IMG/VR virus record: IMGVR_UViG_3300031963_000717
Coordinates: 1-28,528 of that record
DNA from: a virus
Strand: one strand, 5' to 3'
Length of the DNA stretch: 28,528 bases
The position numbers and the translations under genes are program-made. Under the pieces are notes generated by a model. The model made no database searches. It was not told the origin of the DNA and saw only the letters and a program-made list of their open reading frames with translations. Shown here piece after piece: positions 1-7,060 of the stretch; the first letter of the stretch is position 1; each line of letters opens with the position of its first letter.

Positions 1-469
1 AACCATCGTATGGTTTATTTTCAAATTGAGTTAAATCAATACTCTCTTTTTGTTTTTTATTTGTAAATGGGTCGGTAATCTCAACCTCATAATCTTTACC
101 ATAACCTAAGATGCGGCTTGCAATCATAATTGCGTTTTTATCACCTACTGATAAATCAACATACTTAATAGGCTCACCATTACCATTTGATACAATAAGC
201 GATTGGAATAGCTTATCCAACACCGAACCATCTTTGATGTAAGATTGGGTAGTTAAAATATCCTCTTCCTTTGCAGTCATATATTTTAATTCCACCTTAC
301 CTGATGATAGGGGGTTATCCTTACTATAAATTAAACCCCGTGAAGGTAATTCTATAACTTCAGTTGGAAAATTGTGCTCTTTTAGTTTTTGGGTTTCGTA
401 GGCTTGTTTAATACTATCTACAACCTCTTTATTACTTTGTTGATAATCATCCGTTAGATTTTGGCTCAT
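1..469 (-). CDS. Baseplate hub protein, T4 gp26-like family, 3' end off the left edge
   Basis: The first 156 codons are in the window and the C-terminus is missing. The start ATG at 469 follows AGGAGAAAAGTT, a strong Shine-Dalgarno. The protein has a polar, charged N-terminus (MSQNLTDDYQQSNKEVVDSI), then VIELPSRGLIYSKDNPL, a KVELKYMTAKEEDIL segment, IKDGSVLDKLFQSLIV and ILGYGKDYEVEITDPF. This run is characteristic of the small baseplate proteins of T4-like phages grouped with T4 gp26 (Pfam T4_baseplate type). By family knowledge such proteins act in assembly of the baseplate hub or wedge. It lies downstream of tail sheath and tail tube but is separated from them by a terminator and has its own promoter-like TATTTATA 17 nt before the start, so it probably begins a separate transcript. 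Gp51-like is an alternative name in the same group. Confidence 0.65.
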   Translation of the reverse strand, partial: MSQNLTDDYQQSNKEVVDSIKQAYETQKLKEHNFPTEVIELPSRGLIYSKDNPLSSGKVELKYMTAKEEDILTTQSYIKDGSVLDKLFQSLIVSNGNGEPIKYVDLSVGDKNAIMIASRILGYGKDYEVEITDPFTNKKQKESIDLTQFENKPYDG

Positions 470-486
470 AACTTTTCTCCTTTATA

Positions 487-494
487 TATAAATA
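487..494 (-). promoter_or_regulatory. Candidate late promoter element TATTTATA for the baseplate gene
   Basis: The minus strand reads CTG-TATTTATA-TATAAAGGAG, 17 nt before the ATG at 469. It is one of twelve such elements in gene gaps of this window, and is read here as a promoter core on positional grounds only. It is the reverse complement of the T4 late core TATAAATA. Confidence 0.45.
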
Positions 495-523
495 CAGAAT
501 TGAGATATTTTTAATAAAACAAA

Positions 524-545
524 AACCCCCCAAAATTGGGGGGTT
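524..545 (-). terminator. Intrinsic terminator after the tail tube gene
   Basis: The minus strand has AACCCCCC, a 6-nt AATTTT centre, then GGGGGGTT, followed by TTTGTTTTATT. This is an 8-bp GC-rich stem with a T-rich 3' tract, located 41 nt past the stop of the tail tube gene at 587. It should end the sheath/tube transcript before the baseplate gene. Confidence 0.85.
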
Positions 546-586
546 CACATTTTTCAATTTATATTTTTTACAATCCGAAAAATTAA

Positions 587-1078
587 TCAATATTGTAGTA
601 CGGCGTAATCATAGGATAATCCCAATTCCACATTTGCTAATTCTGAATCTGATGTATAATCCATATCTGAAAATTTGGCTCTAGTAATAAAAGCCCCCTT
701 CAATGTCCATTCTTCAACTTTATCGCCAACCGGCCCTAATGAATTAAATGTAATCTCTTTTTTATAAAAATCAGAATAACCATCTCTACCTGTTACTGAT
801 TCGTGATGTAGGCGAACCCATTCCATAACGGCTTGTGCGCCAGATGGAACAATCGGGTCATAAAGTGTAATGGTTAATTCCTGCCATTCAGACCTACCCT
901 TTACATATCTCTTAACATTGACATGGTCAATTGTTATTCTATTTTGTTGTAGTTCAGGCCTATTTGCTGCTTTAATTAAATACGCAGGAACTCCCTCAAT
1001 ATACATAATAAATCGGTTAGCAACTTTGGGTTCAAAGTTGGTAAACATTATTTCTTGAGGTGTTAATAATTGTGCCAT
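587..1078 (-). CDS. gp19: Tail tube protein, T4 gp19-like
   Basis: At 163 residues this matches the length of T4 gp19 (about 163). The N-terminal half contains NRFIMYIEGVPAYLIKAANR, then ITIDHVNVKRYVKGR and EWQELTITLYDPIVPSGAQA. The C-terminal half contains VEEWTLKGAFITRAKFSDMD and ends in LANVELGLSYDYAVLQY. This is the gp19/tail-tube beta-barrel layout, in which hexameric rings stack to form the inner tube of a contractile tail. The start at 1078 has TTAGGAG about 6 nt upstream. It follows the sheath gene directly, the usual 18-19 order in T4-like phages, and is followed by a strong terminator. A promoter-like element sits in the 40-nt gap to the sheath gene, so the tube may be made in excess over the sheath from an additional start. 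Confidence 0.9.
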   Translation of the reverse strand: MAQLLTPQEIMFTNFEPKVANRFIMYIEGVPAYLIKAANRPELQQNRITIDHVNVKRYVKGRSEWQELTITLYDPIVPSGAQAVMEWVRLHHESVTGRDGYSDFYKKEITFNSLGPVGDKVEEWTLKGAFITRAKFSDMDYTSDSELANVELGLSYDYAVLQY

Positions 1079-1096
1079 TTATTTCTCCTAATTTAC

Positions 1097-1104
1097 TATA
1101 AATA
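1097..1104 (-). promoter_or_regulatory. Candidate late promoter element TATTTATA for tail tube
   Basis: The minus strand reads GGGTA-TATTTATA-GTAAATTAGGAG, 18 nt before the tail tube ATG at 1078. It lies in the short gap after the sheath stop codon. Confidence 0.45.
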
Positions 1105-1118
1105 TACCCTATCCGAAA

Positions 1119-3515
1119 TTATCCTTCAGGGAATGCTGCTCCAGTTGGTAATACACTAAAGTCTAATACAATGAATTCAGCAGTTTTCGCTGGTTGTAAG
1201 AAAATATCACCTTTTAAGATGTTTCTATCAATTACATCAGGTGTATTGTTTGATTCATCCATTATAACTCTGAATGCGTACAAACCATTTCTTTGTTGAA
1301 TTGATTCCAAATAAGGATTAACAATGGATAAGAAACGATTTCGGGTTGCTGCTGTGTTATTTTCAAAAACCAAATATCTCGAAGAAGATGCGATAAACTT
1401 CTTAACTGCAATCAACAATCTTCTTACATTGATTCTATCCAACGCAGATGGTTTAGCTTGTAGGGTTTTCTGTCCAAATACAGTTGCTCCCTGACCAGGG
1501 AATGTTGCGATTGGATTCACTCTACCAACATACAATTCATCTCTCTCATTGTGCGTTAATCTTGTCTTAACCTCAATTACATTTGATAATCCACCACGAT
1601 TCAATCCAGCAGGTGCGTACCATTCGGCTGCGACCTGGTCATTGAATGCGATAACACCAGGCAGAACTACGGATGGTGGGACCCAAACAGGCTTATTCTT
1701 ATCCGTATCTAATATCTTAACCCAAGGGTGGTATGTTCCTACATAGTTGGAATCAAACGAAGAAAGTGAATTTACAACGGTTGATATATTATCACTCCAA
1801 GCACCAGCATCCATTACAAAGAATGTATCACCTCTATCTTCACAAAGGTCTTTTGCGTATGTGGTTACTGAAGAGTGTAATCTATTAATTACACCAGGAA
1901 TAACAATCATATTCATATCAAACTCATCAGGATTTGATACTGCGTTTATTGCTTTTCTCAATGCAACAGTTCCTGCTGAGGTTGCTGATGTACAATCTAA
2001 CCCCTGTGTGTTTCCTGCTACAATATCATTCCCAACTAACACTTTTCTATTAGGTTGGAATCCATCAAAACCACCTTGAAATGGTATCATAAATTTCCTA
2101 GCATCCAATTGAGCGGTTGTGGCACTATCGGTTAAAGAAATGGTAGTACTATTTGATTCACAAGTAGCCAAATCAAAATCAGAACCAACAGTAGTAGTAT
2201 TCGCACCAGGAAGTGGATTCAAAAAGTTTAAGTTATCAGTTGTAACAAAATCAAAAGAATAACCCAAATATACATTTTTATTGTATGAACCTGCCAAAGA
2301 TTGGGATGTTACATAAGTTGGTGATGGGACAGTACCTGCTGTAGATGGAATTGGTGATGTTACTGCACCAAATCCAAAAGGAACTAATGATGAATCAATT
2401 GCCCCAGCTTCTACATCCGAATCAACCTCTACTCTAATATAAACTGAATTATTTGCATAATCACCATTTGTAGATAATTTACCACTTGAATCAACGGTAA
2501 TATATCTATCACCAATTACCCTTTTAATATAATTTGGTGAATTTGGGTCCAAGTTTACATTTGAGAACTGCTCTAATGTATTTGGACGAGTATCGGTGTC
2601 TTGAACTCCTTGTCCAAAAATTGAATAAGGAATTTTGGAAGTATCTATTCTTCTTACTATAACAGTAAATGTACCATAATCAGAACCTGGAACATCTGCT
2701 GCAGATTTAATATCTCTGATACCCACTTTAATTTCATAGTTTGTTGAATTACCATGTGATAAAGTATGGAATTTGAATAATTGTTTAGCAACTCCACCAA
2801 CTTTTTGTGATTTAATCCAAGGGGTTGATGCTACTGAATATTCTTCTGAAAAATTAAATGTTGTAAATGATGCGGTTTGAACCAATACAACTTCGTTTGT
2901 TGCAAAAGAAGCAGATTGGAATGTATTAAAGTTTAAGTAAGTATATGCTTGTTGGCTGCTTTTTGGTAAGTATCCAAATGTTTTTGTAAAGTAATTTGCA
3001 CTAGTTGGATTTAAGGAAGATGTTGTTGTGTTATTTCCTGTAAATGCTGAACCAGAAAGAATTAATCCAAATGATGATGCGGTTACATTCGTTGTTGCAC
3101 CACCTACTAAATTTCTAACAAAAGATGTTTCAAACAAATTACCAGTAGCATTCGGAATAGAACCACTTAAAGATGGGTAAAGAACCGCTGCTACTCTATT
3201 TCCTTGTGAAGAGGAAATGTTTAAAACTAATGGGTTAGTAAATGTGTACCCATCAGTTCCTAATACCCTAACAATTGTTGCATTAGGAGCATCCTGCAAA
3301 TAAGCTTGAGCGGTATAAGGAAGGTATGAATCCTCCGTTAAACCACCAAACTTTTGTTGGAACTCATTAAATGATTCAACCCGCGTTGGTACAAACGCAG
3401 GTCCTTTGATAGTTTGTCCGATAAGGACAGCACCTATTTCTGCTACCCCTTGAGGTAAAAACGATAAGTCCTTTTCTCGTGTAAAAACACCCGGACTAAC
3501 AATTCTTTCAGCCAT
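1119..3515 (-). CDS. gp18: Contractile tail sheath protein, T4 gp18-like
   Basis: At 798 residues this is longer than T4 gp18 (659). The N-terminus has the sheath hallmark (SPGVFTREKDLSFLPQGVAE, then GAVLIGQTIKGPAFVPTRVE and FNEFQQKFGG). A long Ser/Thr/Asn-rich central region (about residues 90-480) probably forms surface-exposed insertion domains. The conserved C-terminal domain follows from about residue 510 (FDMNMIVIPGVINRLHSS, then FPGQGATVFGQKTL and INVRRLLIAVKKFIASSSR), ending KGDIFLQPAKTAEFIVLDF. These C-terminal strands wrap neighbouring subunits in the sheath. The ATG at 3515 has AGGAG 6 nt upstream; a nearer ATG is immediately followed by a stop. The extra length lies in the middle, as in other sheath proteins with variable exposed domains. 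Confidence 0.93.
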   Translation of the reverse strand: MAERIVSPGVFTREKDLSFLPQGVAEIGAVLIGQTIKGPAFVPTRVESFNEFQQKFGGLTEDSYLPYTAQAYLQDAPNATIVRVLGTDGYTFTNPLVLNISSSQGNRVAAVLYPSLSGSIPNATGNLFETSFVRNLVGGATTNVTASSFGLILSGSAFTGNNTTTSSLNPTSANYFTKTFGYLPKSSQQAYTYLNFNTFQSASFATNEVVLVQTASFTTFNFSEEYSVASTPWIKSQKVGGVAKQLFKFHTLSHGNSTNYEIKVGIRDIKSAADVPGSDYGTFTVIVRRIDTSKIPYSIFGQGVQDTDTRPNTLEQFSNVNLDPNSPNYIKRVIGDRYITVDSSGKLSTNGDYANNSVYIRVEVDSDVEAGAIDSSLVPFGFGAVTSPIPSTAGTVPSPTYVTSQSLAGSYNKNVYLGYSFDFVTTDNLNFLNPLPGANTTTVGSDFDLATCESNSTTISLTDSATTAQLDARKFMIPFQGGFDGFQPNRKVLVGNDIVAGNTQGLDCTSATSAGTVALRKAINAVSNPDEFDMNMIVIPGVINRLHSSVTTYAKDLCEDRGDTFFVMDAGAWSDNISTVVNSLSSFDSNYVGTYHPWVKILDTDKNKPVWVPPSVVLPGVIAFNDQVAAEWYAPAGLNRGGLSNVIEVKTRLTHNERDELYVGRVNPIATFPGQGATVFGQKTLQAKPSALDRINVRRLLIAVKKFIASSSRYLVFENNTAATRNRFLSIVNPYLESIQQRNGLYAFRVIMDESNNTPDVIDRNILKGDIFLQPAKTAEFIVLDFSVLPTGAAFPEG

Positions 3516-3546
3516 TACATTCTCCTAATAGTTTTTGTTTCTATAT

Positions 3547-3554
3547 AATAAATA
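3547..3554 (-). promoter_or_regulatory. Candidate late promoter element TATTTATT for tail sheath
   Basis: The minus strand reads AATTTTTTTG-TATTTATT-ATATAG, 31 nt before the sheath ATG. It is one of three copies ending in T instead of A. The preceding TAGG-TTTC-CCTA plus T7 could be a very small terminator for the upstream gene, but its 4-bp stem is too weak to list separately. Confidence 0.4.
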
Positions 3555-3578
3555 CAAAAAAATTAGGGAAACCTATAC

Positions 3579-3860
3579 TTATTGAACTGATGTGAAAGTG
3601 TTTGTATCAATATCGTAAGAACCTACACCATACTTTTGTGTCAATTCTTTACCAAATTCGTTTTGTGACTTAACTAATTCTTTATAAGTTGATATTAACT
3701 CTTCTTTTTCAGCTCTTAAATTAGCGAAAATTTCCTCTAACTCTTTGGATTGTATTTCAATTTCTCCAAGCCGTGCCATAACTGCAATACCTTTTTGACG
3801 AAATTCTAAAAGTTTTTCTCTTTCAGTTTCTTCAAATTGTTTTACTAATTTTTCTTCCAT
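3579..3860 (-). CDS. Small coiled-coil protein of unknown function
   Basis: The 93-residue protein is almost entirely charged helix (EETEREKLLEFRQKGIAVMA, then IEIQSKELEEIFANLRAEKE), with heptad-like spacing of L, I and A over about residues 5-75. A short C-terminal motif follows (QKYGVGSYDIDTNTF). I do not recognise a named family; a Gly-Val-Gly-Ser/Asp tail after a coiled coil is seen in small proteins of many myoviruses. It sits between gp15-like and sheath, where T4 carries gp16 and the terminase gp17, and neither of those is here. There is no clear Shine-Dalgarno before the ATG at 3860, only an A-rich leader. It has its own promoter-like element. A role in tail assembly is plausible only from context. 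Confidence 0.8.
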   Translation of the reverse strand: MEEKLVKQFEETEREKLLEFRQKGIAVMARLGEIEIQSKELEEIFANLRAEKEELISTYKELVKSQNEFGKELTQKYGVGSYDIDTNTFTSVQ

Positions 3861-3894
3861 AGATTTTGTTTTTAAGTTGTTTAACTAATGTATA

Positions 3895-3902
3895 TATAAA
3901 TA
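3895..3902 (-). promoter_or_regulatory. Candidate late promoter element TATTTATA for the coiled-coil gene
   Basis: The minus strand reads TTTTTTAGA-TATTTATA-TATAC, starting 9 nt past the stop codon of the gp15-like gene and 34 nt before the next ATG. Confidence 0.45.
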
Positions 3903-3911
3903 TCTAAAAAA

Positions 3912-4748
3912 TTATATAAAATCGTTTTGTGGGTTTGTTTGACCACTTAATTGTGGGTTTTCCGTAAAAGAAATTTTTCCAACTGAATAAACTTTTCTAT
4001 TGTTTGGATTCATCCCCACAAACTCAGGCACAATGTACGCTTTTGATACCAAAGTAATGCTCGCTCTTACTATTCTATCATCACCCGCATCAGTTATTGT
4101 TTCAAAGTTGTATCCATCACCTTTTATTTGGAATTTGAATCTATCGCCAAATGACCTACCTTGAAAGAAAATGATTTGTTCAACTACTTTGTTTAGTTGT
4201 TCCATATAATCACACCATATGTTCATTTCATATTGAACATCTAAGTAATCAGGTCTTTCAACAGCAATATATTCTTTTATAGGAGTTTGCCCAGTCAATA
4301 TAGAAAATTGGTCATATCTATTTGCTTTTGTGTATTTCCGTTCAAATGGTTGATGTGCATCTTCGGAATTTAAAACCTTTAACTTTGCAGCCTGTTGATT
4401 GGTTGATAAGGAGGTTCTTTTAAATACAATTACAGGTGTTTGTATTTTCCCGTTTGCATCCCGCATAAACCCATCTCTTTGAGCCGATACCCATTTTTCG
4501 GGATTTGCATAAATTACTGGGATAGGTATGATTTGCCCATCATCCACTACAAATGGTCTTACATCTTTTACTAAAAAATCTCTGAAAGCCAAGTCAATAT
4601 CATAGATACCAATAGATATATTTTGTGTATTATCCGTATCCCGCCTAACCTGCTTTGCCTTATTTAACTTAGGATTTTCCGATGTGGATGACATCGTCTG
4701 CTTTAAATCCGGCTTTTCAGAGTTTATATCTCTATATGTGTTACCCAT
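3912..4748 (-). CDS. Tail completion and sheath stabiliser protein, T4 gp15-like
   Basis: The 278-residue protein begins with a disordered, charged segment of about 40 residues, followed by ISIGIYDIDLAFRDFL. Next come IIPIPVIYANPEKWVSAQRD and TPVIVFKRTSLS, a pattern resembling the VPITYA region of T4 gp15, and then YLDVQYEMNIWCDYMEQLNK with VVEQIIFFQG, resembling the YELSIFTRY...QIVEQIL stretch of gp15. By family knowledge gp15 caps the tail tube and sheath and joins the head. It starts 1 nt after the stop of the gp14-like gene (TAAGATG), so the two are translationally coupled; AGGAT provides a weak Shine-Dalgarno. Its position just downstream of gp13/14-like genes matches T4 order. The assignment rests on motif resemblance read by eye, not on a profile match. 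Confidence 0.62.
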   Translation of the reverse strand: MGNTYRDINSEKPDLKQTMSSTSENPKLNKAKQVRRDTDNTQNISIGIYDIDLAFRDFLVKDVRPFVVDDGQIIPIPVIYANPEKWVSAQRDGFMRDANGKIQTPVIVFKRTSLSTNQQAAKLKVLNSEDAHQPFERKYTKANRYDQFSILTGQTPIKEYIAVERPDYLDVQYEMNIWCDYMEQLNKVVEQIIFFQGRSFGDRFKFQIKGDGYNFETITDAGDDRIVRASITLVSKAYIVPEFVGMNPNNRKVYSVGKISFTENPQLSGQTNPQNDFI

Positions 4749-4749
4749 C

Positions 4750-5280
4750 TTATAATCCTATTGGTAAATAACTATCATTTGTTGTAGAGTTTCCATACCT
4801 TACATCAATCAACTTAATGGATGTTTGACGGGTAACATGCGTAAGGCATGCTATAGAAATTGATGTTCCGTGTCCATCACCACCATCCCAAGTTTCAGGA
4901 TTCTTACCTACAAACAATCGGTTTTCATTTACATTATCAACCATATAATATTCATTATCCCATTGTATGATATCACCAACATCTGGCTTAACATCTTTAT
5001 CATCTTTTAAAGTATCCCTTAAAAAGTTGAATGTGGCTGTATGTGCGTATGATTGACCAAAATCATCTGAAACTGCTTCAGTATCCTGTCTATCAATTAA
5101 GCAGGGGATTTTAACAGGATTATAAAAAACTTTATCTTTTGATTCCCCATACAAGTTTACTAATGATTCATCCAATACAGGCTTATAATAATACACTTCC
5201 GTATCAATTATTTCATTGATGAGTTCTTTGTTTAACCTTCTGATTAAACTAATATCTCTTGCCGAACCAAATAATGCCAT
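4750..5280 (-). CDS. Neck protein, T4 gp14-like position
   Basis: The 176-residue protein starts MALFGSARDISLIRRLNKEL and continues through IIDTEVYYYKPVL, IPCLIDRQDTEAVSDDFG, ATFNFLRDTL, PDVGDIIQWDNEYYMVDNVN and ENRLFVGKNPETW. The middle reads as a compact beta-rich virion protein in which a 'binding surface' segment (GDIIQWDNEYYMVDNV) is typical of head-tail connector proteins of T4-like and related phages. It is located between gp13-like and gp15-like genes, 4 nt after the former and 1 nt before the latter, which points to neck protein gp14 or a functional replacement. The start at 5280 has AGGATAATCCG upstream. Direct homology to T4 gp14 cannot be shown from the sequence alone; a gp15-related paralogue is the alternative. 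Confidence 0.5.
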   Translation of the reverse strand: MALFGSARDISLIRRLNKELINEIIDTEVYYYKPVLDESLVNLYGESKDKVFYNPVKIPCLIDRQDTEAVSDDFGQSYAHTATFNFLRDTLKDDKDVKPDVGDIIQWDNEYYMVDNVNENRLFVGKNPETWDGGDGHGTSISIACLTHVTRQTSIKLIDVRYGNSTTNDSYLPIGL

Positions 5281-5284
5281 CGGA

Positions 5285-6448
5285 TTATCCTATATAAATT
5301 GGCATTGGGACACGATTAAGTGTTGATTCTAAAAATTCAGTTTCATCCTTTTTGGCTTCTAAAAGCGACCTTCTGCTTGTTGCTTCTAACATTTCTTTGA
5401 TTTGTGTTATCAACTGCTCTTTTTCAGTTGCGGCTTGAGTTCTTAAATCTGAACCATCCAATGTAACTTCAGCGCCAGGGATTGGAATTGAACCAAATTT
5501 AGAACGAACTGTCCCCAATACCTCTTTTACCAATACCAATGTATATTTAAATATCCACTGTCTACCATGTGCATTTATATCACAATAATCTAATCTACCA
5601 AATGGAGCATTTGAAAAATCGGATACAACATTTGCTTTAGCTACTGGGTTATTTCTCTCCGAATCCAATGTGTATTCAAAGTAAATTTTTAATCCATCGT
5701 ATAAATCCGTTGGAAATGGAAATATACGAATCCTTTTACCATACAACTTAAATCCATATTGAGATTTTCTAATCAAGTCGTTAAATTCAATCGCTTGTAA
5801 ACGAAGAAGGTCATCATACATAGGTTGCATCATAAACGATACGCCCGGTGAGTAATTACCCCAACCAAAGGTTTCCATCATTTGTTGTGAACCTAAACCT
5901 GTTCCAATGAACGGGTCAAAGTAACGAACAATCGCAGGTGGGTTCTCGTGATGCATTTTACGAATGGTTATAGAATCGGTTGATAAATCACCCGCTTCTA
6001 AACTTGCTATCGAACTATCACCCAAATCATAAATTTGTACTCCACTTACCATTGTAAATGAGCCTGTATAGTGAGTTAATCTACCACCGCTCCCCGCCTC
6101 AGTTCCATAATCAGATGCGATGTTTACTACCCCACCAAAGTTATTGTTCAACAATTTTTTGGTAAAGTTGCTGGTTAGCGATGAACCCTGAATACTTAAT
6201 AAGTTTTCTTTGGTTCGGTATTGGTTTAATTGGGATGAAAATTCATCTACTGCTTCTTCAAAGCACGCATAAAAATCTATATCTTGCAGTTCTATATCCA
6301 CAATAGGATAACCAAGCCTTAGAGCACACCACTTTGTTACTGAGTCTGCATCAACTTGGAAATCATAATCATTATCAAACCATCCAAAGGGTGTTTTACC
6401 CGGAAAGAATGATGATGAGCCAGGATATATTGGAATATTAACTGCCAT
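5285..6448 (-). CDS. Neck (head completion) protein, T4 gp13-like
   Basis: The 387-residue protein has an N-terminal helical segment of the gp13 kind: ADSVTKWCALRLGYPIVDIE, then DIDFYACFEEAVDEFSSQLN. The central part is beta-rich. The C-terminal part has the conserved stretch WIFKYTLVLVKEVLGTVRSK followed by FGSIPIPGAEVTLDGSDL and a long helix with AATEKEQLITQIKEMLEATS. These features are standard in the gp13-type neck proteins of T4-like phages, which sit at the portal vertex and connect the filled head to the tail. The start follows GGAGAATAAC, with the SD inside the end of the upstream gene; the gap to that gene is 5 nt. It lies first in the 13-14-15-like run. Confidence 0.72.
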   Translation of the reverse strand: MAVNIPIYPGSSSFFPGKTPFGWFDNDYDFQVDADSVTKWCALRLGYPIVDIELQDIDFYACFEEAVDEFSSQLNQYRTKENLLSIQGSSLTSNFTKKLLNNNFGGVVNIASDYGTEAGSGGRLTHYTGSFTMVSGVQIYDLGDSSIASLEAGDLSTDSITIRKMHHENPPAIVRYFDPFIGTGLGSQQMMETFGWGNYSPGVSFMMQPMYDDLLRLQAIEFNDLIRKSQYGFKLYGKRIRIFPFPTDLYDGLKIYFEYTLDSERNNPVAKANVVSDFSNAPFGRLDYCDINAHGRQWIFKYTLVLVKEVLGTVRSKFGSIPIPGAEVTLDGSDLRTQAATEKEQLITQIKEMLEATSRRSLLEAKKDETEFLESTLNRVPMPIYIG

Positions 6449-6453
6449 TTTTG

Positions 6454-6867
6454 TTATTCTCCGTCAGTAGTTTCTTCACCACCAGTAGTTTCTTCACTGC
6501 TTTCTTCGGTAATTGGTTCTTCTGTTGATTCTTCAATTACCTCTTCAACGATTGGTTCTTCCACCACAGGCTTTACATAGTGTTCAAATGTTGCTGCAGC
6601 GTTTACATCGTTTGCGGTTTTAAGGTTATTAATAACATAGGTTTCTAAAGCATCTATAAGTTGTGAATAACCATTGGTAATTTCGGAGTTATATACCAAT
6701 GCATTTTTATCAATTGAATAATACGCTACCGTTCCACCTCCGCTGATATGAACATCCATTTGTAATTGTCCAGCATATTGTAAATGTGGAACAAGTGTTA
6801 GTAGTGGTGATTCGTGAATCAGGCCTGTTGTTGGATTTTTGAAATACCCTGTTACTTTTATTGCCAT
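6454..6867 (-). CDS. Virion-associated protein with acidic C-terminal tail, unknown function
   Basis: The 137-residue protein has a folded N-terminal part of about 100 residues (MAIKVTGYFKNPTTGLIHES, then VHISGGGTVAYYSIDKNAL, ending TFEHYVKPVV). The final 35 or so residues are a low-complexity acidic tail built from PIVEEVIEES, TEEPITEESS, EETTGGEETTDGE units. I do not recognise the family. Its place between the fibre cassette and the gp13-like gene, and the tight spacing to the latter, suggest a structural or assembly protein. The ATG at 6867 has CGGAGAAAAG upstream and a promoter-like element 19 nt away, so it probably starts the neck operon. Confidence 0.8.
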   Translation of the reverse strand: MAIKVTGYFKNPTTGLIHESPLLTLVPHLQYAGQLQMDVHISGGGTVAYYSIDKNALVYNSEITNGYSQLIDALETYVINNLKTANDVNAAATFEHYVKPVVEEPIVEEVIEESTEEPITEESSEETTGGEETTDGE

Positions 6868-6886
6868 AATACTTTTCTCCGTTTTA

Positions 6887-6894
6887 TATAAATA
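6887..6894 (-). promoter_or_regulatory. Candidate late promoter element TATTTATA for the neck operon
   Basis: The minus strand reads AAAAC-TATTTATA-TAAAACGGAG, 19 nt before the ATG at 6867 and just past the stop of the 53-codon ORF at 6898. Confidence 0.45.
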
Positions 6895-6897
6895 GTT

Positions 6898-7059
6898 TTA
6901 TTTTTGTTTATATGTCTTTAATTTATCTTTGACTTCTTCGTTTGTTAGGAGTTTTCCTTCAGATGTTATTTTTTGAAATTCTTCCATACTTAATTTGATA
7001 ACGGGAACTCCACTATCTTTGATTTGTTGTAGGAGTTGGGGGGTGGGTTTGAGGAACAT
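6898..7059 (-). CDS. Small 53-residue protein coupled to the giant fibre gene
   Basis: An ORF of 53 codons begins MFLKPTPQLLQQIKDSGVPV, continues IKLSMEEFQKITSEGKLLTN, and ends with a lysine-rich helix (EEVKDKLKTYKQK). It starts 1 nt after the stop of the giant fibre gene (TAATATG), which suggests re-initiation by the same ribosomes, since no Shine-Dalgarno is present. It ends 3 nt before a promoter-like element and fills what would otherwise be a 190-nt gap. No family is recognised. A small protein directly after a giant fibre could be a fibre-assembly factor, as T4 gp38 or gp57A are for T4 fibres, but that is inference from position. Confidence 0.6.
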   Translation of the reverse strand: MFLKPTPQLLQQIKDSGVPVIKLSMEEFQKITSEGKLLTNEEVKDKLKTYKQK

Positions 7060-7060
7060 A

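Noticed and set aside
1747-2079. 110-codon plus-strand ORF opposite the tail sheath
   Set aside because: Shadow of a strongly supported sheath gene. The same applies to all other plus-strand ORFs I looked at.
3555-3578. Terminator after the coiled-coil gene (TAGG-TTTC-CCTA plus T7)
   Set aside because: The stem has only 4 bp; the T run may simply be AT-rich gap sequence.
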